A DNA stretch of 64,000 nt from Bremerella volcania (lineage in GTDB: Bacteria; Planctomycetota; Planctomycetia; Pirellulales; Pirellulaceae). Below are positions 16,091 through 23,600 of this stretch, piece after piece. The number at the start of each line of letters is the position of its first letter. Positions within the stretch are counted from its first letter, which is position 1. The position numbers and the translations under genes were made by a program. The stretch spans positions 3,844,001-3,908,000 of the forward strand of contig NZ_CP036289.1 of the NCBI RefSeq assembly GCF_007748115.1, given 5' to 3'. The notes under the pieces are model-generated. The model saw only the letters and a list, made by a program, of their open reading frames with translations, was not told where the DNA came from and made no database searches.

Positions 16091-16678
16091 ATGGCAGCCA
16101 AGAAAATACTGATGCTCGTGGGCGATTTCGTGGAAGACTACGAAGTCATGGTTCCGTTCCAAATGCTGCTGATGGTCGGGCACGATGTTTCCGCCGTCTG
16201 CCCCGACAAGAAGGCAGGCGACACGGTCGCCACCGCCATCCACGACTTCGAGGGGCATCAAACCTACAGCGAGAAGCCAGGGCACAACTTCCGCCTTAAT
16301 GCGACGTTCGACGAGATCGACGCCGCCTCGTTCGACGCCCTGGTCATCCCCGGCGGCCGGGCACCGGAGTACCTGCGATTGAACGGCAAGGTCCTCGACG
16401 TCGTGCGGCACTTCGCCGACAACGACAAACCAATCGCCGCGATCTGCCACGGCCCGCAAATTCTGGCAGCTGCCGGCGTGCTGAAAGGGAAGACCGTTTG
16501 CCCCTACCCTGCCGTCGGTCCAGAAGTGGTCATCGGCGGTGGCGAGAGCATCCCGCCAAGCGACACGTTCGACAACGCGCATGTCGACGGCAAGCTCGTC
16601 ACCGGCCCTGCCTGGCCAGCCCACCCCGCGTGGATCCGCTCGTTCCTGGAAGTCCTGGGGACGAAGATCGAGCCGTAG
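16091..16678 (+). CDS. DJ-1/PfpI family protein (class I amidotransferase-like)
   Basis: A 195-residue protein with the full DJ-1/PfpI signature. The nucleophile elbow is AAICHGPQ with Cys119-His120, the conserved Glu18 is in FVEDYE, and LVIPGGRAP lies at about 84-92. Members act as glyoxalases/deglycases, proteases or stress chaperones, and the exact activity cannot be told from sequence. The start is ATG 16091. It begins 30 bases after the acyl carrier protein gene and may share its transcript. A degenerate copy of the family 1 repeat starts a few bases after its stop. Confidence 0.88.
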   Translation: MAAKKILMLVGDFVEDYEVMVPFQMLLMVGHDVSAVCPDKKAGDTVATAIHDFEGHQTYSEKPGHNFRLNATFDEIDAASFDALVIPGGRAPEYLRLNGKVLDVVRHFADNDKPIAAICHGPQILAAAGVLKGKTVCPYPAVGPEVVIGGGESIPPSDTFDNAHVDGKLVTGPAWPAHPAWIRSFLEVLGTKIEP

Positions 16679-16683
16679 GTAAC

Positions 16684-16722
16684 GTAGGGGCTGTGTGTCG
16701 CGGGTCGAATGCTTAGTACCCG
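16684..16722. repeat. Degenerate repeat (family 1, copy C)
   Basis: The sequence gtagggg.tgtgtgtcgcgggtcgaatgctt follows the left arm and loop of the element at 6628 with a few changes (for example gaatgcttagtaccc against ggatacttggttccc). The right arm is missing or decayed. Confidence 0.55.
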
Positions 16723-16726
16723 CTTG

Positions 16727-16885
16727 ATGTTTAAGACAGTCGCTACCTTCCTGCGATTCACGTTGGCCCTGAACGACGGATCGGAAATTCATTCCAACGA
16801 ATTCGAAGGCCCGGTGAACCTTGGGCAGTTCATCGCCGAACATGGCCTCGATCCGACGAATGCCATGGATCCACAAATGGAATAA
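16727..16885 (+). CDS. Small hypothetical protein (52 aa), possibly a gene remnant
   Basis: An unusually protein-like short frame: FKTVATFLRFTLALNDGS followed by an EFEGPVNLGQFIAEHGLDP segment and a TAA stop. Third positions are mostly G/C, as in neighbouring genes, and the residue mix is globular, so it looks coding although short. No clear ribosome-binding site precedes ATG 16727 or the in-frame ATG 16709. The latter lies inside the repeat copy at 16684-16722. It could be a true small gene, or the 3' end of a gene whose 5' part was replaced when the repeat arrived. A 6-bp hairpin (ccacag/ctgtgg, 16888-16901) follows the stop. Family not recognised. Confidence 0.4.
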   Translation: MFKTVATFLRFTLALNDGSEIHSNEFEGPVNLGQFIAEHGLDPTNAMDPQME

Positions 16886-16920
16886 TACCACAGCCCTGTG
16901 GGCTCTTGATAGTGCGCGGC

Positions 16921-16960
16921 GGTCGTGTAGCTTAGTTGGTAGTCACCTCTCGTGCTCCGC
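16921..16960 (+). other. tRNA-like 5' fragment
   Basis: The stretch ggtcgtgtagcttagttgg plus tagtcacc resembles the acceptor 5' strand and D-arm of a tRNA, where TAGCTCAGTTGGTAGAGC is typical. No anticodon stem, T-arm (GGTTCGAATCC) or 3' acceptor strand follows, so this is not a functional tRNA. It may be a remnant or an integration scar. Chance similarity is possible over so short a length. Confidence 0.3.
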
Positions 16961-16987
16961 TAGAACCGTCGAGACGAATACTTCTAG

Positions 16988-17707
16988 ATGAACTCCAGCG
17001 AACAACAAGCCCACGAAGCCACTGCAGAGTCGGTCCGCCCCAAGCGAAACCGCTGGACGAGCTTCTCGCTGCTCACGATTCTGCTATTACTGACGATCGC
17101 CGCTTTGGGCATCTCGCACGTCCGCATGTCGTGGCAGATGGACGAGAACAACCAGGCGATGGCCACCATGGAGGCCGAACTCGCCAAGCTTCGCAAGGAG
17201 GCTGGCTATCTGGAGATCTCGGACGAGTCGCTGGTTCATGTCGTCGCCGCACCGACGCACGAAGATTTGGTTTGGCGCTGGAAAGTGTTTGTGCCGGACG
17301 GCGTGACGATGAAGTCGCACATGAGCGTCAAACGTTCGACCGGCGGCTCGATGACCTCCACCTCGCAGCTCGGCGAAGGAGAGAACCAGATTGAACTGGC
17401 CATCTACCGCGGCCCCGAAGGAGAGTGGAAACAGAAGATCACCGTCATCCACGGCCCCAGCACGTCCTCTTCTTCGGGGCAACTGCCCGAGGATTTCATG
17501 AGCTGGCTGAACAACGCGACGACTTCAAGCAGCGGCCTGATGCGATCGGAAGGAACCAAAGTCTTCCAGCCTGATCAGGACGTCACCCTGCTGAAGATGA
17601 CTGCCCACGGCCGCGAAAAGCAGGACCCCAAAACCGGAGCACCTGGCAAGGCAACCAAAGAGTCAACGGAAATTACGGCGTGGCTGGCACCGGAGGAAAA
17701 TCCGTAG
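16988..17707 (+). CDS. Hypothetical membrane-anchored protein
   Basis: A 239-residue protein not recognised as any family. A short charged cytoplasmic start is followed by one hydrophobic helix (FSLLTILLLLTIAALGISHV, about residues 25-45), then a coiled-coil-like segment (MATMEAELAKLRKEAGYLE). The remainder is a beta-rich extracytoplasmic region with Ser/Thr/Gly linkers. The opening resembles the many single-pass planctomycete proteins with an SLLTILLLLTIAAL-type helix. The start ATG 16988 has no strong Shine-Dalgarno sequence, and the tRNA-like fragment lies just upstream. No neighbour suggests a pathway. Confidence 0.7.
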   Translation: MNSSEQQAHEATAESVRPKRNRWTSFSLLTILLLLTIAALGISHVRMSWQMDENNQAMATMEAELAKLRKEAGYLEISDESLVHVVAAPTHEDLVWRWKVFVPDGVTMKSHMSVKRSTGGSMTSTSQLGEGENQIELAIYRGPEGEWKQKITVIHGPSTSSSSGQLPEDFMSWLNNATTSSSGLMRSEGTKVFQPDQDVTLLKMTAHGREKQDPKTGAPGKATKESTEITAWLAPEENP

Positions 17708-17728
17708 CTCGCAATACTCTTCTCATTG

Positions 17729-17757
17729 GGTGGCCTAGAGAGATTCCTCTCTGGGTC
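17729..17757. repeat. Hairpin repeat (family 2, copy A)
   Basis: The sequence ggtggcctagagagatt, then cctctctgggtc, forms an imperfect hairpin. It closely matches the element at 35136-35165 (ggtggcccagagatttctcgctgggtc) between two other convergent genes. It probably serves as a transcript-end hairpin. Confidence 0.6.
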
Positions 17758-17767
17758 GGCAAAGCCG

Positions 17768-17844
17768 ACAAGCGGCTCATGGACCGACGTTACCGAAGAT
17801 AAGAACTTTCCACTGAGTTCACGCTCGATGCATGAGCCGCTTGT
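17768..17844. repeat. 14-bp inverted repeat
   Basis: acaagcggctcatg (17768-17781) and its exact complement catgagccgcttgt (17831-17844) flank about 50 bases. It lies in the space between the convergent genes ending at 17707 and 17878, directly after the family 2 hairpin. No T-run follows, so the role is unclear. Confidence 0.6.
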
Positions 17845-17877
17845 GGCCTGCGTCCACCCACTTGCGCGGTGGATTGT

Positions 17878-18996
17878 TTACCTGGCCGAAAGCGCCCCGG
17901 ATCGCTCCATGCCTGCCGGCATATCGCCGGTGCCGCTGACCATCGTCGTTTGCCACTGGGCGCCGATCATCACGCAGTTGATGCCGGAACCGATTCCCAG
18001 CAGGGCGACGTTCTGGCCGGCTTCGATGAACTGCGTTTGAGCCGCCAGGGCCAGCGTGTTCGGCAAGGCGGCCGCGCCGGTGTTGCCCAGCCACTGCACC
18101 GTGGCGAAGTCGTTCTCGATCGGCAGGCCGAGCTTTTCGAGCACCAGCTTGCGATGCGTCAGGCCGACCTGGTGGCAGATCGAGCGATCGATTTGATCGG
18201 GCGACCAGCCTGTTTCCGCCTGGAAGTCGGCGAACGTGGCCGCGCCCGTGGCGATCCCTTCGGCCATCAGCTTTTCTGAGTCGGTCTGCATCAACGGGTT
18301 GCCGACGCCCGTTTCGTTCTTCCCGGCGATGCTATGGCAAAGGTCGTGATGCTGCGTGTGAGCCCGGGCGCTGGCGGCGATCATCTGATTGCCGGTGCGG
18401 CTCAGTTCTTTATGGCACAGCAGCATCGCGCAGCTGGCCGAACCGATCGTCAGCGAGGCGACGGCCAGCTTGATGTCGTTGCGGCTGAGGTTCTCGCTGT
18501 TGTTCAGCGTTTCGATCGTGTTGTCGACCAGGTGTCGGCCACTCTCGGTCCCGACGACGATGCCTGCTTTGATCTGGCCCAGCTCGATCATGTTGGCGAT
18601 TTGAATCGCCCCGTTCAAAATGCCCAGGCAGGCATTGCTAACGTCGTACACGACGCAGTCTTGCGGCAGGCTCAACGCGTGATGCACGCGGCAAGCGGTG
18701 GCTGGCTCGAGGAAATCGCGACAGACCGAACCGTGAATCAGGGCCCCGACGTCGGCCGGATCGATCCCTGTGGCGGCCATTACGTTACGAGCCGAATGGA
18801 TACTGACGTCCCCAGGCTGGACCACGTCGGGGAAAAATCGCCGCTGCGAAATTCCGGTCATCAGTTCCAGTCGCCCTTCTGGAAGCCGTAAACGCTCGTA
18901 CAAGGGAGCTAATCGCTGCTCAATCTCAGCCGAAGTAACGATTTCATCCGGCAGGCAATAGCCTAGCCCTTCGATGCAGACATTTTGGTATTTCAT
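17878..18996 (-). CDS. 3-oxoacyl-ACP synthase III family protein (FabH/OleA-like thiolase)
   Basis: A 372-residue thiolase-superfamily condensing enzyme. The catalytic triad is visible: Cys123 in DVSNACLGILNGA, His275 in SICHQVGL and Asn305 in WLGNTGAAALP. It is longer than typical FabH (about 320) and lacks the FabH start. The N-terminal LPDEIVTSAEIEQRL and RLPEGRLELMTGI segments resemble OleA-type head-to-head condensing enzymes, which make beta-keto acids from two acyl-CoAs. OleB, OleC and OleD are not seen nearby, so a specific role in hydrocarbon synthesis is only a possibility. ATG 18996 begins MKYQNVCIEGLGYCLP. It is transcribed alone, convergent with the preceding hypothetical gene. 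Confidence 0.85.
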   Translation of the reverse strand: MKYQNVCIEGLGYCLPDEIVTSAEIEQRLAPLYERLRLPEGRLELMTGISQRRFFPDVVQPGDVSIHSARNVMAATGIDPADVGALIHGSVCRDFLEPATACRVHHALSLPQDCVVYDVSNACLGILNGAIQIANMIELGQIKAGIVVGTESGRHLVDNTIETLNNSENLSRNDIKLAVASLTIGSASCAMLLCHKELSRTGNQMIAASARAHTQHHDLCHSIAGKNETGVGNPLMQTDSEKLMAEGIATGAATFADFQAETGWSPDQIDRSICHQVGLTHRKLVLEKLGLPIENDFATVQWLGNTGAAALPNTLALAAQTQFIEAGQNVALLGIGSGINCVMIGAQWQTTMVSGTGDMPAGMERSGALSAR

Positions 18997-19522
18997 GCCG
19001 ACTCTGACAGCGGAGAAGAACTTTCCGTAAAGCCGATATCATACCGGGTTTGGGGCAAGGAGAGAACCGACCGGTATCATTTGAAGAATTCATTCTCACA
19101 GCATGAAGTCTAGATGAAGGCAGTGACAGCTGGAAGATGTGGCAGCTATCAGCGCACTAAAGCACAAGATATGGAAAAAGCTTGGCAAGCTTTAACGGAT
19201 CGGTAGACTCTTCGCATCTTGTTATTGATCTGAGTACGTCTCGGAACGTTACGATCTGATCAAGGCACATGATAGGGAGGTCATCGCTTTAGCAAACCCA
19301 GGACGGGTATCTGCGATTGCTTGGTGGGCAAGCCAATAGCTGCGTGTCGGACTACACGTTTCATTATCGGCTGCTTACCAACGAAAGTTTTGGACGAACT
19401 TCGTACCAGCCAAGCACTTGTCGCAAATTCTTCATTCTGGATCAAGCCGAAGTTGGTTGATCAAACAAGCCTTGGGAAGATCTTCGTTTTTTGAGCGCAT
19501 GACGCGCCCGAGGAGTCCCCAG
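18997..19522. other. Gene-free region, 526 bases
   Basis: Both strands carry many stops and the base composition is less codon-structured than in the flanking genes. Short palindromes occur, such as ataccgg/ccggtat (19041-19077) and aaagctt-ggc-aagcttt (19177-19193). I see no RNA gene or convincing promoter. It must contain the promoters of the two divergent neighbours. It may also hold decayed sequence. Confidence 0.5.
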
Positions 19523-20275
19523 ATGTTTACCAAACCTGTTATCGGTTTGAATGCCAACTTTCGGAATGCTACCCATGATCGGCCAGCGTTCTCCTTTATC
19601 TCTGCCGGATACTTTGATGCAGTGATTTCGGCAGGCGGGATTCCCGTGGTCCTCCCACCGGTTGCCACCCCGGAAGACCAGCAGGCTGTTCTGCAGCGGC
19701 TGGACGGCGTGGTGATGATTGGTGGTCCGGATTTGGATCCTAATCGGGACGGGTTCATGCGTCACGCTTCCATCCGCATGATGGAGCCGCGTCGTGAAGA
19801 AGCCGACCGTTCGATGATGAAATTGATCGCCCAGATGCGACTGCCGGTGTTCGGTATTGGGGTCGGTATGCAATTGCTCAACGTTGCCATGGGTGGCAAC
19901 TTGTTCATGCACATTCCCGAAGACCTGCCGGGGGCATTGCCGCATCACGACACGATCGACAAGCATCACCGCCATGGACTCGACGTGGTCCCTGGCACCC
20001 TGATGGAAAAAATCTTCGGCGATGGCGAAGTTCGCGTGAACAGCAGCCATCACATGGCCATCGACGAGTTGGCTCCTGGCTTCACCGTTTCGGCACGCAG
20101 CCCAGACGGCGTGATCGAAGCCATCGAATCGATTCACGAAGATTGGTTTGCCATCGGTACGCAGTTCCATCCGGAAGCCGAGTCGGCTTCGGCCCTGGAT
20201 CAGCGCATTTTTGAAGAGTTCGTCGAAGGCGTCGTCGCCGTCAAGTCTGGCGGCGTCCGCGTGGCAGCTGCCTAA
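19523..20275 (+). CDS. Class I glutamine amidotransferase-like protein (PuuD/peptidase C26 family) without the catalytic cysteine
   Basis: A 250-residue protein with the gamma-glutamyl-GABA hydrolase fold: KPVIGLNANF start, GGIPVVLPP, GVVMIGGPDLDP (62-73) and the C-terminal FHPE (His216, Glu218). The nucleophile elbow, normally GICRGMQ, reads GIGVGMQ here (111-116), so the cysteine is Gly113 and the adjacent Arg is Val. The usual amidase reaction should be impossible. It may bind a gamma-glutamyl ligand or act as a regulator. ATG 19523 has an excellent AGGAG seven bases upstream. A terminator follows, so it is probably monocistronic. Whether the loss is conserved in related genomes cannot be seen here. 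Confidence 0.8.
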   Translation: MFTKPVIGLNANFRNATHDRPAFSFISAGYFDAVISAGGIPVVLPPVATPEDQQAVLQRLDGVVMIGGPDLDPNRDGFMRHASIRMMEPRREEADRSMMKLIAQMRLPVFGIGVGMQLLNVAMGGNLFMHIPEDLPGALPHHDTIDKHHRHGLDVVPGTLMEKIFGDGEVRVNSSHHMAIDELAPGFTVSARSPDGVIEAIESIHEDWFAIGTQFHPEAESASALDQRIFEEFVEGVVAVKSGGVRVAAA

Positions 20276-20300
20276 CGGCAGCCAGGATCGCACGTTCAGC

Positions 20301-20347
20301 AAGGGAGAGCAGCAGCCGCAGGCCAATGGCTGCTGCTTCCCCTCTTT
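20301..20347 (+). terminator. Intrinsic terminator
   Basis: aagggagagcagcagcc (20301-20317) pairs with ggctgctgcttcccctc (from 20328) around a 10-base loop. A pyrimidine/T-rich tract (cctcttttt) follows. It is placed 25 bases after the amidotransferase-like gene. Confidence 0.75.
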
Positions 20348-20386
20348 TTCTTCAAAACTCATAACCTCTCATTCGCTGGGATAGGG

Positions 20387-21637
20387 ATGCCCTCGCAGAC
20401 TCTCGGATTCTCGAGTTTCTCGGAACATGCGCGCCGCTACTTCGTCGGCACTGCCATGACTCCCTGTCTGCGCTTTGTCAGTGCCGCGATTCTCAAAGTC
20501 GACCATCGCGGGCTCAACGGATGCTTTGACGTCATTCACCAGTTGAACGTTCGTACGCCGGCCGATGTACGGTCAATGCTCGAGCAAGGGGGCGCCGGAC
20601 TCACCACCGGCAGCCAACTGCCCGGCATGGTCTCGCGGTTGGTCTCGGAACTGCAAGTGGTCAACGTCGAACGGCTGCTCAACTCGTGTGGCGTCTCGGC
20701 GGAAAAGGTCATCGCCATCGGGCAGCGCGGTCCCGTTTGCGGCCGCGAATTCTGGAAGCAAACAGGCTCGGCCATTTCGATCGGCGATCCGGCGATACTG
20801 GCCGAAGCGACCGGCCTGACCGTGATGGACCACTTCGAGCAGCGCGACATCGCCAAAGGTGGCAGCGCGCTCGGTCTGGACGTGCTTCCGATGTGGCTGC
20901 TGCTGACGCAAGCGGTCGATTCCATCAGTGCCCGGCCGAAGGTGGTCGTGCGGCTGGATCACTCGATCGAACTGTTCTACCTGCCGGCTCGCCGCAAGAA
21001 TCGCCCGATACCTCCGATCGCCTACCGGCAACTCGGCCCCGGCTTCGCGCTACTGCAACCGCTGCAAAGCCTTTGCGATCAGAAGGTAGCCACGGTCGCG
21101 GTAAGTCCCGCGGCACTGGGTGATTTGCTCCAGCAACTTGAAGTTGAACAGGTCACGGCGGACTCGCCCCACCAAATCAAAAATGTGATCGAAAGCATCT
21201 TGGAAGAGATACCGGAGTTGCTTGGTTCGAGCGTCACGCTAAATCAAACGATGGAGTCTTATTGGGCCGAATCGATTCATCGGCAAATCGCCGAACACTT
21301 CCCCCCTTCACCCGAATTTGCCGAGATCATCGTGCTGGGACGTGGTGCCCGCCGCGAAAAGCTGGTGCAGCAAATCGCCGACAAATTTCCCGGTGCAACC
21401 GTGACGACCGACGTTCAGCGCGGCTGGATCTCGGGCGCCGTAGGAGCATCGATTGCGGCGATTTTTGCGGCGCTGCATGTCGATCAGGTCAGTGGCAATC
21501 TGCCCGACTTGACCGGAGCCAGCGCAGCCCGAGTACTGGGACGCATCACGCCAGGCAACCCCGGCAACTGGCGCGGGGTCCTAACGCAGATGGAACAAGC
21601 CGCCCGCCAAACCATGCCGCTGCGGGAAGCAATTTGA
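20387..21637 (+). CDS. AnmK-like protein (anhydro-N-acetylmuramic acid kinase family), degenerate motifs
   Basis: A 416-residue protein whose middle matches AnmK: IAIGQRGPVCG (for IGSHGQT), SAISIGDPAILAEATGLTVMDHFEQRDIAKGG (for LQIGDP-IAE-TG---V-DFR--D-AAGGQ), and late IIVLGRGARREKLVQQI. AnmK phosphorylates recycled anhydro-muramic acid in peptidoglycan recycling. Here the N-terminal GTSxDGxD phosphate-binding motif appears as GTAMTPCLRF, and the GGQGAPLVP loop as GGSALGLDVLP. Key residues are therefore changed and kinase activity is doubtful. ATG 20387 is used, with only a weak purine-rich site (GATAGGG) before it. It follows the Cys-less amidotransferase by 111 bases with a terminator in between. 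Moderate confidence in the family, low in the activity. Confidence 0.55.
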   Translation: MPSQTLGFSSFSEHARRYFVGTAMTPCLRFVSAAILKVDHRGLNGCFDVIHQLNVRTPADVRSMLEQGGAGLTTGSQLPGMVSRLVSELQVVNVERLLNSCGVSAEKVIAIGQRGPVCGREFWKQTGSAISIGDPAILAEATGLTVMDHFEQRDIAKGGSALGLDVLPMWLLLTQAVDSISARPKVVVRLDHSIELFYLPARRKNRPIPPIAYRQLGPGFALLQPLQSLCDQKVATVAVSPAALGDLLQQLEVEQVTADSPHQIKNVIESILEEIPELLGSSVTLNQTMESYWAESIHRQIAEHFPPSPEFAEIIVLGRGARREKLVQQIADKFPGATVTTDVQRGWISGAVGASIAAIFAALHVDQVSGNLPDLTGASAARVLGRITPGNPGNWRGVLTQMEQAARQTMPLREAI

Positions 21638-21656
21638 TCAGCGCACGCATTCTTGT

Positions 21657-21693
21657 CCCCTCGCCCCTGAGGGGAGAGGGCCAGGGTGAGGGG
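21657..21693. repeat. cccctc-type G/C-rich palindromic repeat
   Basis: cccctcgcccctgagggg followed by agagggccagggtgagggg is a partly palindromic sequence of the CCCTCACCC-TCTCCC type that recurs in intergenic DNA of many bacterial genomes. It lies between the convergent AnmK-like gene and the next gene. Only one copy was noticed in this window. Confidence 0.5.
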
Positions 21694-21795
21694 TTATCCC
21701 CGCCGGCCTGAAAGCGCATGCGCGGCCGACGTTCGCGATAGTCTCGGAACGAATCTTACGCAGTTTCTTACGCCGCCCCCTAGGGGCTGACACAA

Positions 21796-22680
21796 TCACG
21801 GCGGCCCGCGTTCGTTAGCCGTTTCGACTTGCTGTGTTTCCATCGCGGACGCCATGTCCGCGTGGACACGCTTTTCGATCACGCGAAGCACACGTTCGCG
21901 TCGCGTGGGCGTGATGATCTTCTGGGTTTCGACTCGAGAGACTACTTGAGGCGGCGTTTCGCTTTCGGATTGTTCTTCGCTGGAAGCCTCTTTCACCGGT
22001 GCGTTGAGTTCAAGCTCCAGCGCATCGATCTCGGCCTGTTTCGCGTTGATCTCCTCGATCAACTGCAGGTTGAGTTTTTTCATGCGGTAGAACATCCACG
22101 CGTACAATCGGGCGGCTTCGTAGGTGAGGGGCTCGCGTAGCGGCTGCCTCAGCCGGTAGCGTTTTCGTTCCTCGTATCGCGTCACGGCGTCGCGTTCGCG
22201 GGGCTCGCGGTATTCGCCTGAATCACTTCGCGAACGTTTGGGCGTTAGGCCGTTTGGCACCAGGGGAGGATCGATTTCGGGGAACTCGTAGGCGTCAATC
22301 TCCGGATCGATTTCGACCACGATACTGTCGGCCCGGTAGTGCGGTCGATCGGGGTCGAACGCTTCGTCAGGCGGCTCTTCGCGGGAAACGTCCTTTGCCA
22401 TCGCAGCCTGAAACGCGGCTTCCTCCTGGGCCTCTTGCCGCCGAATGATTTCGTTGAGCGTGGCCGATTGCGGCCGAGGCGTTCGTTTCGGAGGGGCCAT
22501 CTTCGGCGGCCAGAATTTCTTGGGCTGCGACTCGTTGGCCGGCTCTTCCTGCAAGACCATCAACACTTCTCCACAGCAGGGGCACAGAAGCCGATTCCCC
22601 TCGCGCACGGCAACCTGCGGAGCGTGGCCGGTTGAGCCATCTCCGTGTTTTTCAGGTTGTGAGGCGTGGGAATGGGACAT
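21796..22680 (-). CDS. Hypothetical charged protein with CPCCG motif
   Basis: A 294-residue hydrophilic protein, not recognised. The N-terminus is His/Ser/Gly-rich, with a short cysteine knuckle LLCPCCGEVL (Cys33, Cys35, Cys36) that could be half of a metal site. A Pro/Lys-rich linker follows, then an acidic stretch (VVEIDPEIDAYEFPEIDPP) and Arg/Glu-rich helices. A conserved-looking core, TYEAARLYAWMFYRMKKLN, leads into a probable coiled coil (LIEEINAKQAEIDALELEL). No signal peptide or membrane helix is visible, so it is probably cytoplasmic. ATG 22680 (MSHSHASQ) is preferred to the longer frame starting 48 bases upstream, although no strong ribosome-binding site precedes either. Confidence 0.6.
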   Translation of the reverse strand: MSHSHASQPEKHGDGSTGHAPQVAVREGNRLLCPCCGEVLMVLQEEPANESQPKKFWPPKMAPPKRTPRPQSATLNEIIRRQEAQEEAAFQAAMAKDVSREEPPDEAFDPDRPHYRADSIVVEIDPEIDAYEFPEIDPPLVPNGLTPKRSRSDSGEYREPRERDAVTRYEERKRYRLRQPLREPLTYEAARLYAWMFYRMKKLNLQLIEEINAKQAEIDALELELNAPVKEASSEEQSESETPPQVVSRVETQKIITPTRRERVLRVIEKRVHADMASAMETQQVETANERGPP

Positions 22681-22705
22681 GACGTTTTCGAGTGTTGAAG
22701 GTTTG

Positions 22706-22938
22706 CGTGCCCACGCGAACGCGGGCACGGCACCCGGAAGCGTGATGCTTCATCGGGTGTACGTGCAATTTAGAGGACTAGCGCTTCAGTGAGATAGTGC
22801 GCGCGGGAAAAATTTTTTGACCACGGATGGCACGGATGGGAATGAATCGAGAACGGGTACCAACGTCGCACTGCCGGGGGCGGCAGTGGCACCCGTTCTC
22901 AAGCTTTCCGATCCGTGTTCATCCGTGCCATCCGTGGT
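22706..22938. repeat. Nested palindromic element (MITE/REP-like)
   Basis: The outer arms accacggatggcacggat (22820-22837) and atccgtgccatccgtggt (22921-22938) are perfect 18-bp complements. Inside them lie gagaacgggt/acccgttctc (22849-22858 with 22891-22900) and, at the centre, actgcc/ggcagt. The whole 119 bases can therefore fold into a long three-tier hairpin. A separate hairpin, cgtgcccacgcg/cgcgggcacg (22706-22729), lies just to the left. This structure suggests a non-autonomous mobile palindrome inserted in the intergenic space, but no target-site duplication is obvious. The 417-base gap 22681-23097 contains nothing else recognisable. Confidence 0.7.
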
Positions 22939-23097
22939 TGGTCTTCTCGTTTTGCATTTGAAGCTGACAAATGCGGCCTGGCGGTGAGATGCTTGTACTG
23001 GCCCCTAGGGATGCGGTATCAAGTGAATTACGTGGAATTTATCTGGGTAGTAACAAGTTCATCAGGCCGGCGGTCGTTATCCGGCTCAAGAATTCCG

Positions 23098-23475
23098 ATG
23101 TACAGTCCTCAATGGAAACGCGATGATTTTGTTGATGCGGGTAAGCGTTTCCGCGACCGATGGCGTTTGGCCGGAGTTGATCTCGGACAGGAACTGCGTG
23201 GGTTCTTCGACCTCGTAGAAGTTGACCCTGAATTCAAACTCCCTGATTCTGACATCGAGGAACTAAAGTCCATTCCCAATGGTCAACATAGAATTGTTGC
23301 TCGAATGGACATGCGTTTTAGAAAGTGTCCCAAGACACGCCATTTGGAATCCCCATACGCTATTTTACTTGAGATCATCGAGCATGGTGGATCATTCTCT
23401 ATAGAACACGGCATAATCGATATCCGTGATCAATCCAGCGTTGCGGTCGGTGGATTCATGTTTCGACATGCATGA
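23098..23475 (+). CDS. Hypothetical protein, AT-richer than neighbours
   Basis: A 125-residue soluble protein starting MYSPQWKRDDFVDAG. It has charged helices (GKRFRDRWRLAGVDL, ELRGFFDLVEVD) and a C-terminal region with strand-like IIDIRDQSSVAVGGF. No signal peptide, membrane helix or known motif is visible. The gene is visibly AT-richer than the housekeeping genes around it, like the next orphan gene, suggesting acquisition from elsewhere. The frame extends upstream towards the palindromic element without a convincing start. ATG 23098 is the first sensible one. Function unknown. Confidence 0.5.
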   Translation: MYSPQWKRDDFVDAGKRFRDRWRLAGVDLGQELRGFFDLVEVDPEFKLPDSDIEELKSIPNGQHRIVARMDMRFRKCPKTRHLESPYAILLEIIEHGGSFSIEHGIIDIRDQSSVAVGGFMFRHA

Positions 23476-23600
23476 ATCGCCGGGTAACATAATGATGCAT
23501 TCGAGTCGGCGGGGGCGGTTTAAAAATGGACAAATCATCGTAGCCGCCTCGTGATCGGTGACGTTCGCTGCTACAACCCAAGGAAATCAACAGGTCTTCA

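Noticed and set aside
15527-16891. 454-codon minus-strand frame across the ACP and DJ-1 genes
   Set aside because: It crosses two clear plus-strand genes and an intergenic region. Composition is Arg/Val/Asp-rich shadow type.
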